Shown here in pieces: positions 10,333 to 17,295 of a stretch of DNA of 24,517 nucleotides. A program made the position numbers and the translations under genes. The first letter of the stretch is position 1; every line of letters begins with the position of its first letter. Source of the DNA: Candidatus Sumerlaeota bacterium (GTDB taxonomy: Bacteria; Sumerlaeota; Sumerlaeia; JAFGJS01); assembly GCA_016928995.1 (NCBI GenBank), contig JAFGJS010000157.1:1-24517 (forward strand), given 5' to 3'. The notes under the pieces were generated by a model. The model saw nothing but the letters and a program-made list of their open reading frames with translations, made no database searches and was not told where the DNA came from.

Positions 10333-10410
10333 GATAAGGCGCGGGATTTGTCAAGATGCACCACGGCCGGGTGGAGGGTGAATTAATGAGGTGCGGATCG
10401 GGTGTTGTTG

Positions 10411-10440
10411 AAAAAAAATGCCCGCTCCTTGCGAGCGGGC
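10411..10440 (-). terminator. Strong terminator of the sigma/anti-sigma transcript
   Basis: On the minus strand GCCCGCTC (10440-10433), a 5-nt loop and GAGCGGGC (10427-10420) form an 8-bp GC-rich stem followed by A and eight T. It lies about 200 bases after the anti-sigma stop codon, so it leaves a long 3' untranslated region. Confidence 0.85.
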
Positions 10441-10462
10441 TTAAGAAGGGTTTGTTGGAAAG

Positions 10463-10490
10463 GGAAATGCCTGTTACTGGCATCGTTTCC
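10463..10490. repeat. Bulged hairpin in the 3' region of the anti-sigma gene
   Basis: GGAAATGCC (10463-10471) can pair with GGCA plus TTTCC (10479-10490) across a 7-nt loop, with a small bulge. It lies between the anti-sigma stop and the terminator and would be part of that transcript. Confidence 0.45.
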
Positions 10491-10643
10491 TACTTAGACT
10501 ATCGGCGAAATAAAAAGTTTGATTAATTTTTTTTGCCGGTTTTTTTCGTAAAAAAAGTTAAAATGAAATAATTCAGTAATATACGGGATTTTTTGGCCTA
10601 AAAAATATTTTTTTAAAGCCGTTTTAATTCGAAAATATTGAGC

Positions 10644-12545
10644 CTATTCGTGGCTTTTGCGTCTAATGATGAAAACGATGGAAATAACGAGCGCTGCACC
10701 AAAAAGGAGCAGAATTCCAATAGCGGCAATGAAAAACCATGGCATCCGATGACTAAGAACGACATCGGTATTTTCCTTTGTGCGTGAATAGATATCAATT
10801 TCCTCTTGATATCGCTTTTCATATTCCGACATTAACTTCGCGGTTTCCGCTTTCTTGACCGGATCGTCGATGAGTTCAATATACTGTCTTATACTAGCAA
10901 TCGCATTGTGATAATCCCCAAATTTCGCAGCTTGATCTGCTATTGTAAGCAAAAATTTTGCAGTATCCGCTTTCTTGACTGGATCGTCGGTGAGTTCAAT
11001 ATACTGTTTTATAAGGGCAATCGATTCATCATAATCCCTATCCTTCGCAGCTTGATCAGCCATTGTAAGCAGATTCGCCAGTTGCGCCTTGAGCGCTTTC
11101 TCTCGAGTCGAGAGATCATTCTCAGTTTCAATCCCAGTGGTTATCCCGATGCTTTTTGCGGATCCCGGTCTGCCTACAGCTTCCAACGTTGGAGCAATCG
11201 TTGAGCCGTCGACCGCTGTTTCACCGGCTTGGATCTGCTTGTCTGTAATGACGGCTTCGAGCTCTGTCACGACATTGTCCTGCTGTTCGGCGATTTCTGC
11301 TTCTCCCAACTCCAGCGCCGATTCAACGTTCTGCTTCAGTTTTGCATCCACCGCTTGGAGATTGTCTCCGGCATTTTGGCGTTCCGAATAGTCCGCGCGA
11401 TCCTGCGTTGCTGATTCAGTCGACGGCATGTTCCAATTCCGGTTTCGCCGAGTTTCTTCGGCTTGCGGCGGTTCGGTCTCTGCTTCCGCCAGAAAACCAA
11501 GGGCTGGTTTTTCATCGCTGGGCCTTTCATTTTTCACGGCGAAATCGCCCATGGTTCGAGGGGCTGACGGCTTTTCAGCGATGATTGTTCCAGCGGCTCT
11601 TTCGGATTGTGCCATATCGCCGAAACCAATGGTTCCTTCCGCTTTCATCCCGTCAGAATCGGTGTCCGCTCCGTTTTTTGACTGTATTTTCATTGGGCCG
11701 TTTTGAACTGCCGGCGCATCTTCCGTTCCTAAATCTTCCGATATTTTTTTGCCGTTCCGTGCATCCGAAATGAAATAATCATCGGTATTGTCACGAGCCG
11801 GCGCCAAGCCGCCCGTGATTTCATGCTGAATCATTGACGAGAAATCGCCTGTATCAGCATTTCCATCTTTTTCCGCTTCGAACCATGTTCCCGCGCTGAT
11901 GGCGTCGGCATTGCGTGCGCCTTTGAGCGGTCCCGTGGCCATGGATTGTTGGGGCGCTTGATCGAACTCAACCACTTGCATCGGCTGGCCATCCGCGCCC
12001 AAGGACCGGATGACTGTAAAACGTTCAGGTGTTTTTTGCTCACCAAGCGCATCCGTCTCGGCGATCGGAGCGGAGTCCGAAAAACTGAGATAGAACTTTT
12101 CACTCGTCGGAGGAGGCGCCTTGGGCGTCTGGCTTTCTTCCAGAGAGCGCAAAGCCTGTTCTACTTCATCGCCGGCATCGCCTTCGCCAACCGCGCTCTT
12201 CTCATTCGCCACGTAGCCCGATATCCTCGTCTGAAGCGCCGAAGTATCCCGTTGCACCGCCGGGGATTCCGGGCGCAACGCGCCTTCCGGCATCTTAAGG
12301 TAAGCGATCACGCCGATCGCCGCAACCAGCAGCGTCGCCATCGCGCCGATCGGCGGCAGCCCCCAGCGCCGCGCCCAACTTTCACGCCTCCGGGTTTTGC
12401 TTTCGGTTTCATCCGCCTCAGCCGGACTGTATTGCTCCAGCAACTGCGCGCGCAGCACGCGTTGATGCTCCTCGTTTTCAAATTCCGGCGCCGGAGTTTC
12501 GCGCAGCAACCGGTCTATATCCTTTGCTTGTAGATTCTTCTTCAT
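10644..12545 (-). CDS. Putative membrane anti-sigma partner with TPR-like repeats
   Basis: A 633-residue protein, not assigned to a named family. The start chosen is ATG 12545 (MKKNLQAKD), which overlaps the sigma-factor stop as ATGA. Visible parts: a charged N-terminal segment (1 to about 60, probably cytoplasmic); a transmembrane helix at about 64-84; a long Ala/Glu/Pro-rich, probably disordered segment; two 40-residue TPR-like helical repeats at about 490-575 (MADQAAKxxDY, QYIELxDDPVKKA); and a C-terminal transmembrane helix at about 603-628 with a basic tail RRKSHE. Both ends would be cytoplasmic with about 515 residues outside. Position next to an ECF sigma gene plus an N-terminal cytoplasmic domain before a helix is the usual anti-sigma layout, but no zinc-binding ZAS motif is seen, so the role is inferred. 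The 120-bp DNA repeat behind the TPRs looks recently duplicated. Confidence 0.7.
   Translation of the reverse strand: MKKNLQAKDIDRLLRETPAPEFENEEHQRVLRAQLLEQYSPAEADETESKTRRRESWARRWGLPPIGAMATLLVAAIGVIAYLKMPEGALRPESPAVQRDTSALQTRISGYVANEKSAVGEGDAGDEVEQALRSLEESQTPKAPPPTSEKFYLSFSDSAPIAETDALGEQKTPERFTVIRSLGADGQPMQVVEFDQAPQQSMATGPLKGARNADAISAGTWFEAEKDGNADTGDFSSMIQHEITGGLAPARDNTDDYFISDARNGKKISEDLGTEDAPAVQNGPMKIQSKNGADTDSDGMKAEGTIGFGDMAQSERAAGTIIAEKPSAPRTMGDFAVKNERPSDEKPALGFLAEAETEPPQAEETRRNRNWNMPSTESATQDRADYSERQNAGDNLQAVDAKLKQNVESALELGEAEIAEQQDNVVTELEAVITDKQIQAGETAVDGSTIAPTLEAVGRPGSAKSIGITTGIETENDLSTREKALKAQLANLLTMADQAAKDRDYDESIALIKQYIELTDDPVKKADTAKFLLTIADQAAKFGDYHNAIASIRQYIELIDDPVKKAETAKLMSEYEKRYQEEIDIYSRTKENTDVVLSHRMPWFFIAAIGILLLFGAALVISIVFIIRRKSHE
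10841..11080 (-). repeat. Tandem 120-bp duplication inside the anti-sigma gene
   Basis: Two copies with a period of exactly 120 bases: for example CCGCTTTCTTGAC at 10847 and at 10967, and GAGTTCAATATACTGT in both. The period is 40 codons and encodes the two TPR-like repeats. Identity is high by eye and differences are scattered. Confidence 0.8.
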
Positions 12546-13171
12546 CGTTCGCTGTCCTTTTGCTCGGAATTGAGCAACATGGCCAATTGACGCCGCGCCT
12601 GGAACATGCGCCACTTCAACGTCGTCATCGTGCAGCGGAGGATGCCTGTGATCTCCTTATACGGCTTTTCCTCGAAATAATGCAGCACAATCGGCAGGCG
12701 GAACTCCGGCTTCAGCTGGCTGATGGCCTGATGCAGCGCCTGATGTTCGCGCAGCGCATCCAGCCGGCGCCGGGCGTCCACCGGATCGCTCCCCAGCGTC
12801 CCGCGCTCCAGCAGCCGGTCGAAATTCTCGTTTTCGTCCGGCACGAGCACCTCCCGCGAATGCTTGCGGAAGTGATCGGTCATCGTGTTCGATGCGATGC
12901 GGTACAGCCAGCTGCTGAAATGGCCGCTGACCGCGTCGAACGTCTTGAGCGAGCGCATTGCTTTCATGAATGTCTCGCTGGTCAGGTCCTCGGCCAGGTC
13001 CACGTTCATCACGGTCCGCATGACGAAGCGGAAAATCCTCGGATAATACTCGTCATACAACGCCGCGAACGCATCCGGATCGCTCAGCGCCATGGCCACG
13101 CGCTGACAATCGTCCATCGCCTCCGCAGGGGCTGGTTCCGCGTAAGACAGCATAGGCTCGTTTGCTTTCAT
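12542..13171 (-). CDS. ECF-family RNA polymerase sigma factor
   Basis: A 209-residue sigma70-family factor of ECF type, directing RNA polymerase to a dedicated promoter set. Region 2 covers about residues 33-103, with DAFAALYDEYYPRIFRF, AEDLTSETFMKA and FSSWLYRIASNTMTDHFRKH. A Glu/Asp-rich linker follows. Region 4 covers about 146-198, with LPIVLHYFEEKPYKEI and the helix-turn-helix TMTTLKWRMFQARRQL. There is no fused C-terminal domain. The stop overlaps the ATG of the membrane partner (ATGA), the usual arrangement of a sigma/anti-sigma pair. An N-terminal extension of about 25 residues before region 2 is longer than in many ECFs. The target regulon is not visible. Confidence 0.93.
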   Translation of the reverse strand: MKANEPMLSYAEPAPAEAMDDCQRVAMALSDPDAFAALYDEYYPRIFRFVMRTVMNVDLAEDLTSETFMKAMRSLKTFDAVSGHFSSWLYRIASNTMTDHFRKHSREVLVPDENENFDRLLERGTLGSDPVDARRRLDALREHQALHQAISQLKPEFRLPIVLHYFEEKPYKEITGILRCTMTTLKWRMFQARRQLAMLLNSEQKDSER

Positions 13172-13270
13172 ATTCCGCGATGCTCATCGCCGCAGCACAT
13201 GGCGCCGGTTGAGCGACTGATCGCAACCTTCGCCTGATACTACGAGCATGAAGATGGGTGGTTAGGCGAA

Positions 13271-13299
13271 ATCATAAAAAAAACCGACATCCGGCGCAA
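13271..13299 (-). promoter_or_regulatory. Candidate promoter of the sigma/anti-sigma pair
   Basis: On the minus strand TTGCGC (13299-13294), a 17-base spacer and TATGAT (13276-13271). The -10 box is good (5 of 6), the -35 box poor (3 of 6). It lies in the 141-bp gap after the ankyrin gene. The spacer also contains a short CCGG/TCGG hairpin followed by a T-run, which could serve as a weak terminator for the ankyrin gene. Confidence 0.3.
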
Positions 13300-13312
13300 C
13301 AGCAGAAAATGA

Positions 13313-15631
13313 TTATTGGACTGACGGCTTGGCGGTTTGTTGCTTGAGAGCTTCCTCGATGACCTGCGCTTCTTCATCATACTCCCACAACTTGGCTGCT
13401 TCCAGCAGTGTCATCCCGTCGTATTCCACACAAACATCCGCTCCATGTTGGATTAACAACTCTAAGATTCTCACGTCACAATTTTCCAACGCGTAAAAGA
13501 CCAGGGGCTGTTTTTTCGGTGTCTGCTGATCGGGATCGGCGCCATGTTCCAGTAAAACCTTCATGACCTCCGGGTCTTCAATATTCGCAGCCCAATAAAG
13601 GGCCGTATGTCCCCAGGGATCGGCCAGATCAACCGCCGCGCCTCGTTCGATCAGATATTCAGCGATCACTGGATGCCCGTTGCATGCGGCCATACTCAAC
13701 GGAGGGCACTGATAGTCATCCTGCATATTCAGTTCCGCTCCATGAGACAGCAGGAACTCAATCGCTTCGACGGATCCCGATTGAGCGGCCGCCATATGAA
13801 TCGGGTATAGGCATTTATCGTTTTCGGTTCGCCATTTTTGTGTGAGTGACGCTCCGTGATCGATTAATTGCTGCATTACGGCGATGTCTCCGTTGGCGGC
13901 GGCCTCAAGGATTGCCGTCGGATCATATTCATCGCGGCGGAAGTTGGGATCGGCGCCATGCTCCAGCAGCCACTCAATCCAATCGTGGTTCTGGTGAATG
14001 ATAGCCATTTCCAAGGGAGTCAGGCTGGCAACGCCGCTGGAAACAAGGTCGATGTTTGCTCCGATGTTCAACAATTTTTCGGCTGTTCGGGCATAACGTT
14101 TACTTTGCATCGTCGCCAGGCGATGCAGCCAGCCGTAACCGGATCCATCGAGTTGATTAGGTCCGCCGAGATAGGGAATGAGCTGGAATAATACATCCTG
14201 ATCCCACGGATTAGGCAAGCCTTTGACAACACGTGAAAAATCGATGACGCTGATGTCTATGGGGGCGCCGGCCTTCAACAAGGCGAGGGCCATCTTTTCG
14301 GCGCGGGGAATGCTCATATGCAGAGCATAGTGGAGCGGATTGACAGCTTTACGAAAGGGCTGATCCAGGCGCGCGCCATGCTGCAAGAGAATTTGCAGGA
14401 TTTTGCTGGTGTCCTCATCGTCTTGGCCAACGTATGTCAAGAGATATATATGCGGCAAGCGCACACGGTTTGTCCAGTTTATATCATATCCCCAGTCGAA
14501 CAGGCTTCGCACCATCTCCGGCGAATGCGACAGGATCGCTTCGCTCATGGCATCCGCGTCATCCACGATGCTGTTTAGGTTCGCGCCATGATCAAGAAAG
14601 AGTTTCGCCGCGTCAGCGTTGCCAAGGGCCACGGCCTGATGAAACCATTTATCGAATTCACGATCGGCGCGCGATGTGTTTTTCCAACGATTGACATATT
14701 CCTCGACGCGCTCAACATTGCCGTTTTCAATCGCCTCGCTGATCAATGGGTGCTGTTTTTGATAATGCTGAAAAAAACCAAAAAGGGGTCCAAAAAAAAT
14801 ACAATGCGCCAGGAAAAGCAGCAAATATCCCCAGGTAATGGCGGGCAGATGTTTGAAGCGGCAAACTTCCTTTGCATTGTGTATAAGTTCGCGCCAGCCA
14901 ACCTTAAAACGGGTTTTCTCCGTAAAGCTGAAATCATAATATTTACGGTCGAGCAAACGCCATTCATGCCGGATGTAAATCAATAAGAATGCCATCCAAA
15001 CCAGTGCGGCGATAAGCGCGATAAGAAGATTTTCGATGGCCACGTCAGATACATGTTGATCGATTATACTACTATATACGAGGCACAGCACGTTCACCCA
15101 CACGCAAACAAATGGGAATATGAGCAGAATCAGAATCACAGGCCATGCCAGAAAGGCGATGAATGAAGCAATGAGAAGGCGGTTGTATGGCGAGTCACTG
15201 TCGATTTGTTGACGGAGATTTCGTATCGTTGCGTATGAAACGAAAAAAAGATTAAACACATTTAGGATTATCAAAAAGAAATACTGATGATCGCGAGGCA
15301 TGTCTTGAAAGTCTTCGAAGATCCAGGCTGCGCACAACAATGGCGTATAGTTGAGCGCAATGCCCAGGAATGGACGCTGCAATAAGGGATCGATCCACTC
15401 CCGGGGCGTGAGGAAGGTCAGCGCCATGGTTTCGCGCGTTTCTTGCTTGCAGAGCGTTTGGAGAAGCAGCGAATACCGGATGAGGATCAAACCCGATATC
15501 AGCCAGCTGTGGATCAGTGCGAATCCGAAAATAGCCTCGGCGGTCGATGGTTTGAAAAAAATCCAATAAATCCAGCCTGCCGTCGCGCTGAGCAGGTCGA
15601 GCCAATGGATGCGAGGGATTTTAATTTTCAT
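13313..15631 (-). CDS. Polytopic membrane protein with C-terminal ankyrin repeats
   Basis: A 772-residue protein. The N-terminal third has about six hydrophobic helices (about 34-58, 88-106, 117-136, 152-187, 200-221 and 264-288). From about residue 293 to the end there is a solenoid of roughly 11 to 13 ankyrin repeats, with repeated cores such as LLxHGADP, LFLDHGANLN, LLEHGADPN and TALYWAAN. The ankyrin part should face one side of the membrane as a protein-binding platform. The segment 58-90 (RETMALTFLTPREWIDPLL) resembles the LTPLSPREIxxGK stretch of ABC-2 type permease domains in PVC bacteria, so the membrane part may derive from such a permease; this is a resemblance by eye. Start ATG 15631 has only a weak GAG-like ribosome binding site. 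It lies upstream of the ECF gene on the same strand. Function unknown. Confidence 0.85.
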   Translation of the reverse strand: MKIKIPRIHWLDLLSATAGWIYWIFFKPSTAEAIFGFALIHSWLISGLILIRYSLLLQTLCKQETRETMALTFLTPREWIDPLLQRPFLGIALNYTPLLCAAWIFEDFQDMPRDHQYFFLIILNVFNLFFVSYATIRNLRQQIDSDSPYNRLLIASFIAFLAWPVILILLIFPFVCVWVNVLCLVYSSIIDQHVSDVAIENLLIALIAALVWMAFLLIYIRHEWRLLDRKYYDFSFTEKTRFKVGWRELIHNAKEVCRFKHLPAITWGYLLLFLAHCIFFGPLFGFFQHYQKQHPLISEAIENGNVERVEEYVNRWKNTSRADREFDKWFHQAVALGNADAAKLFLDHGANLNSIVDDADAMSEAILSHSPEMVRSLFDWGYDINWTNRVRLPHIYLLTYVGQDDEDTSKILQILLQHGARLDQPFRKAVNPLHYALHMSIPRAEKMALALLKAGAPIDISVIDFSRVVKGLPNPWDQDVLFQLIPYLGGPNQLDGSGYGWLHRLATMQSKRYARTAEKLLNIGANIDLVSSGVASLTPLEMAIIHQNHDWIEWLLEHGADPNFRRDEYDPTAILEAAANGDIAVMQQLIDHGASLTQKWRTENDKCLYPIHMAAAQSGSVEAIEFLLSHGAELNMQDDYQCPPLSMAACNGHPVIAEYLIERGAAVDLADPWGHTALYWAANIEDPEVMKVLLEHGADPDQQTPKKQPLVFYALENCDVRILELLIQHGADVCVEYDGMTLLEAAKLWEYDEEAQVIEEALKQQTAKPSVQ

Positions 15632-15813
15632 GCAACAAGCTCTGGATCAATGCCGGTTAACGCCGGATTTTTTTTTATAGGGCGCGATGATTATTGATGT
15701 ATTGATCTTTACAACTCTGCGCTTTGGATGCAAGATGATAACTGATTTTGCCGGGGTGGATTGCGGCGATCATGCCACGTTCCTTCGCGCATGAAATAAC
15801 AGGAGGAGAAAGT

Positions 15814-16554
15814 ATGAAAATATATACTCAAGCGCTTGCTGTCATGCTGATGCTGATTACTGGATCGGCCATGGCGCAGCAGGTGAATATTGGAGGCGAT
15901 ACGATGTTGACGCCCATTGAACACGCCAGCCTGATGATTCAGGCCGGAGAAAAAACGATCTATATCGATCCCGTCGGCGATGCGGCGCGCTACGCGGCTT
16001 TTCCGCGGCCGGAGCTCATCCTGATCACGCATATTCACGGGGATCATTTTAACGCGGAGACCATCGCCGCCGTAAAAACGACGGATACGGTGGTCATTGG
16101 ACCGGAAAACGTGATCGCCCAACTGGGCTATGGGCAGGTGATCAAAAACGATGAGAGCACAACGGCGCTGGGAGTGCGCATCGAAGCGATTCCAGCGTAC
16201 AACCTGTCGCCCGAGCGGATGAAGTTCCACCCCAGGGGCCGCGACAACGGATATGTGCTGAATCTGGATGGTCAACGGATTTATCTGTCCGGCGACACCG
16301 AGGATATTCCGGAAATGCGGAGCCTGCAGGACATCGACTTCGCCGTGATCTGCATGAATCTGCCGTATACCATGACCGTCGAGCAGGCCGCTTCCGCAGT
16401 GCTGGAGCTGAAACCCAAGGCGGTTTCGCCCTACCACTATCGCGGACCGAACGGCATGAGCGATTTGCAGGAATTCCAGCGGCTGGTCGGAGAAAATCCG
16501 GAGATCGAGGTGCGCCTGCTGGACTGGTACGCCCAGCAGCCTGCGGCGGAATAA
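15814..16554 (+). CDS. Exported metallo-beta-lactamase-fold hydrolase (UlaG-like)
   Basis: A 246-residue protein. The start chosen is ATG 15814, 7 bases after AGGAGG (15801-15806); a longer frame from TTG 15748 has no such site. A signal peptide (1 to about 21, ending SAMA-QQ) sends it across the membrane. The mature domain has the zinc motif THIHGDHF (H73, H75, D77, H78), SGDTED at about 155, and a late histidine in PYHYRGPNG. This compact form, without a second long insert, resembles the UlaG/UPF0173 branch of the superfamily. The substrate cannot be told from the sequence. Secretion is less usual for this branch. It is divergent from the ankyrin gene. Confidence 0.88.
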   Translation: MKIYTQALAVMLMLITGSAMAQQVNIGGDTMLTPIEHASLMIQAGEKTIYIDPVGDAARYAAFPRPELILITHIHGDHFNAETIAAVKTTDTVVIGPENVIAQLGYGQVIKNDESTTALGVRIEAIPAYNLSPERMKFHPRGRDNGYVLNLDGQRIYLSGDTEDIPEMRSLQDIDFAVICMNLPYTMTVEQAASAVLELKPKAVSPYHYRGPNGMSDLQEFQRLVGENPEIEVRLLDWYAQQPAAE

Positions 16555-16566
16555 AAAAAAGCACTC

Positions 16567-16583
16567 ACCACAGCTGGTTTTTT
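16567..16583 (+). terminator. Weak terminator after the metallo-hydrolase gene
   Basis: ACCA-CAGC-TGGT followed by TTTTT, just after the stop codon and an A8 run. The stem is only 4 bp, so this is a marginal call. Confidence 0.3.
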
Positions 16584-16612
16584 CAGACTGTCCGCCATTG
16601 GACATGGCGCGC

Positions 16613-16930
16613 TTAATGCGAGTTATGATGCCGCGGCTGCTTGATGATCCAGTTTCCCACGGCATGATGATGCCAATCCATGTCACGCAAATGATGCGGG
16701 GCATGCGATTCCAAAAAATGATGCGGCAGTTGGACTTGCAGACGTTTGAGCTGCAGGGGTTGCATGGCCGTGGCGACGCCTGCGGCATGGTCGCGCAACG
16801 CTTCCTCAATACTGTGGAAGCGGACATTGCGGATCAGCCGCAACAACAGACGCCAGGAAACCAGACAGGAAAGCAACGTCAAACCCGCGAGACAAATCGC
16901 ATAGAGGATAATGACTCCAATGGAATACAT
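16613..16930 (-). CDS. Small His-rich single-pass membrane protein
   Basis: A 105-residue hypothetical protein. The start ATG 16930 is well supported: AAGGAGC lies 7 bases upstream (16944-16938) and a near-consensus promoter sits at 16977-17005. The N-terminus is a transmembrane helix (about 4-26, MYSIGVIILYAICLAGLTLL) followed by a basic stretch (RLLLRLIRNVR), which suggests the rest is cytoplasmic. The C-terminal 37 residues contain 11 histidines in clusters HH, HH, HHH and HH, a possible metal-binding tail. No family recognised. The longer frame reaching 17050 runs through the promoter and is not the gene. It converges with the metallo-hydrolase gene. Confidence 0.65.
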   Translation of the reverse strand: MYSIGVIILYAICLAGLTLLSCLVSWRLLLRLIRNVRFHSIEEALRDHAAGVATAMQPLQLKRLQVQLPHHFLESHAPHHLRDMDWHHHAVGNWIIKQPRHHNSH

Positions 16931-16976
16931 CGGTGGAGCTCCTTGTACATAGTATCCAGGCTTTCGCCTTGATTGT

Positions 16977-17005
16977 ATTATCGAAAAAAAGCGTCTCAAT
17001 GTCAA
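16977..17005 (-). promoter_or_regulatory. Near-consensus sigma70-type promoter of the His-rich membrane gene
   Basis: On the minus strand TTGACA (17005-17000), a 17-base spacer with a T7 run, and GATAAT (16982-16977), matching consensus at 11 of 12 positions. The predicted start near 16970 gives a 40-base leader that contains the AAGGAGC ribosome binding site. Confidence 0.75.
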
Positions 17006-17136
17006 GACTTCCCGGTTTTTTTCATAAAAGGATTCCGCACTCCATGTCATTCTTCGTACGTTTTCTCCTATTGTTCAAAAAGATGTAAAAATTAGCATAA
17101 TTTCCATGATTTTCCGCGTCATATATTATAGAAGTG

Positions 17137-17234
17137 TTAGAGCGTGTTTAAAAAGTCTATTCCGGGGTGAACCTTCCACCAAAATGTGGCACAGCCGAGG
17201 GCGGTTGCGCCACACCTTTTAAACACACTCTTAG
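17137..17234. mobile_element. MITE-like inverted-repeat element, 98 bp
   Basis: The ends TTAGAGCGTGTTTAAAAAG (17137-17155) and its reverse complement at 17215-17233 match at 16 of 19 positions. TTAG occurs at both outer edges (17137-17140 and 17231-17234), consistent with a short target duplication. The middle holds an imperfect hairpin, GTGGCACAGCC with GGTTGCGCCAC. There is no coding capacity. It lies in the 365-bp gap upstream of the CotH gene, just before that gene's candidate promoter. Confidence 0.65.
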
Positions 17235-17237
17235 GCT

Positions 17238-17267
17238 TTGTTAACGCTGGAATTGAAAGGTTAAGAT
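17238..17267 (+). promoter_or_regulatory. Candidate promoter of the CotH/lamin-tail gene
   Basis: TTGTTA (17238-17243), an 18-base spacer and TAAGAT (17262-17267), 28 bases before the start codon. Box quality is moderate. It begins 4 bases after the MITE-like element, so the element could influence it. Confidence 0.35.
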
Positions 17268-17295
17268 AATTTTCTGGAAGATAGGGGAGAGGAAT

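Larger units (their letters stand above)
10057..10643. other. Gene-free 587-bp region between recombinase and anti-sigma genes
   Basis: Both strands have open frames here, but they are low-complexity products of a hexamer repeat, or read through a terminator, so I call no gene. The region contains inverted hexamer-repeat arms (10163-10332), a strong minus-strand terminator (10411-10440), a bulged hairpin (10463-10490) and a very AT-rich stretch of homopolymer runs (about 10515-10620). Confidence 0.7.

Noticed and set aside
10120-10386. Small proteins of alternating Cys-Ser or Glu-Gln on both strands
   Set aside because: They are translations of a period-6 DNA repeat that is open on both strands; no ribosome binding site or conserved sequence was seen.
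10232-10483. Minus-strand frame of 83 codons starting in the bulged hairpin
   Set aside because: It runs through the strong terminator and the hexamer repeat, so it is unlikely to be translated as a gene.
15650-15685. Plus-strand terminator (CCGG-TTAACG-CCGG followed by T9)
   Set aside because: No plus-strand gene ends before it, the stem is only 4 bp, and it lies upstream of a divergent pair.
16598-16972. Plus-strand open frame of 124 codons
   Set aside because: It is antisense to the His-rich membrane gene, which has a promoter, a ribosome binding site and a transmembrane helix; the plus frame has none.
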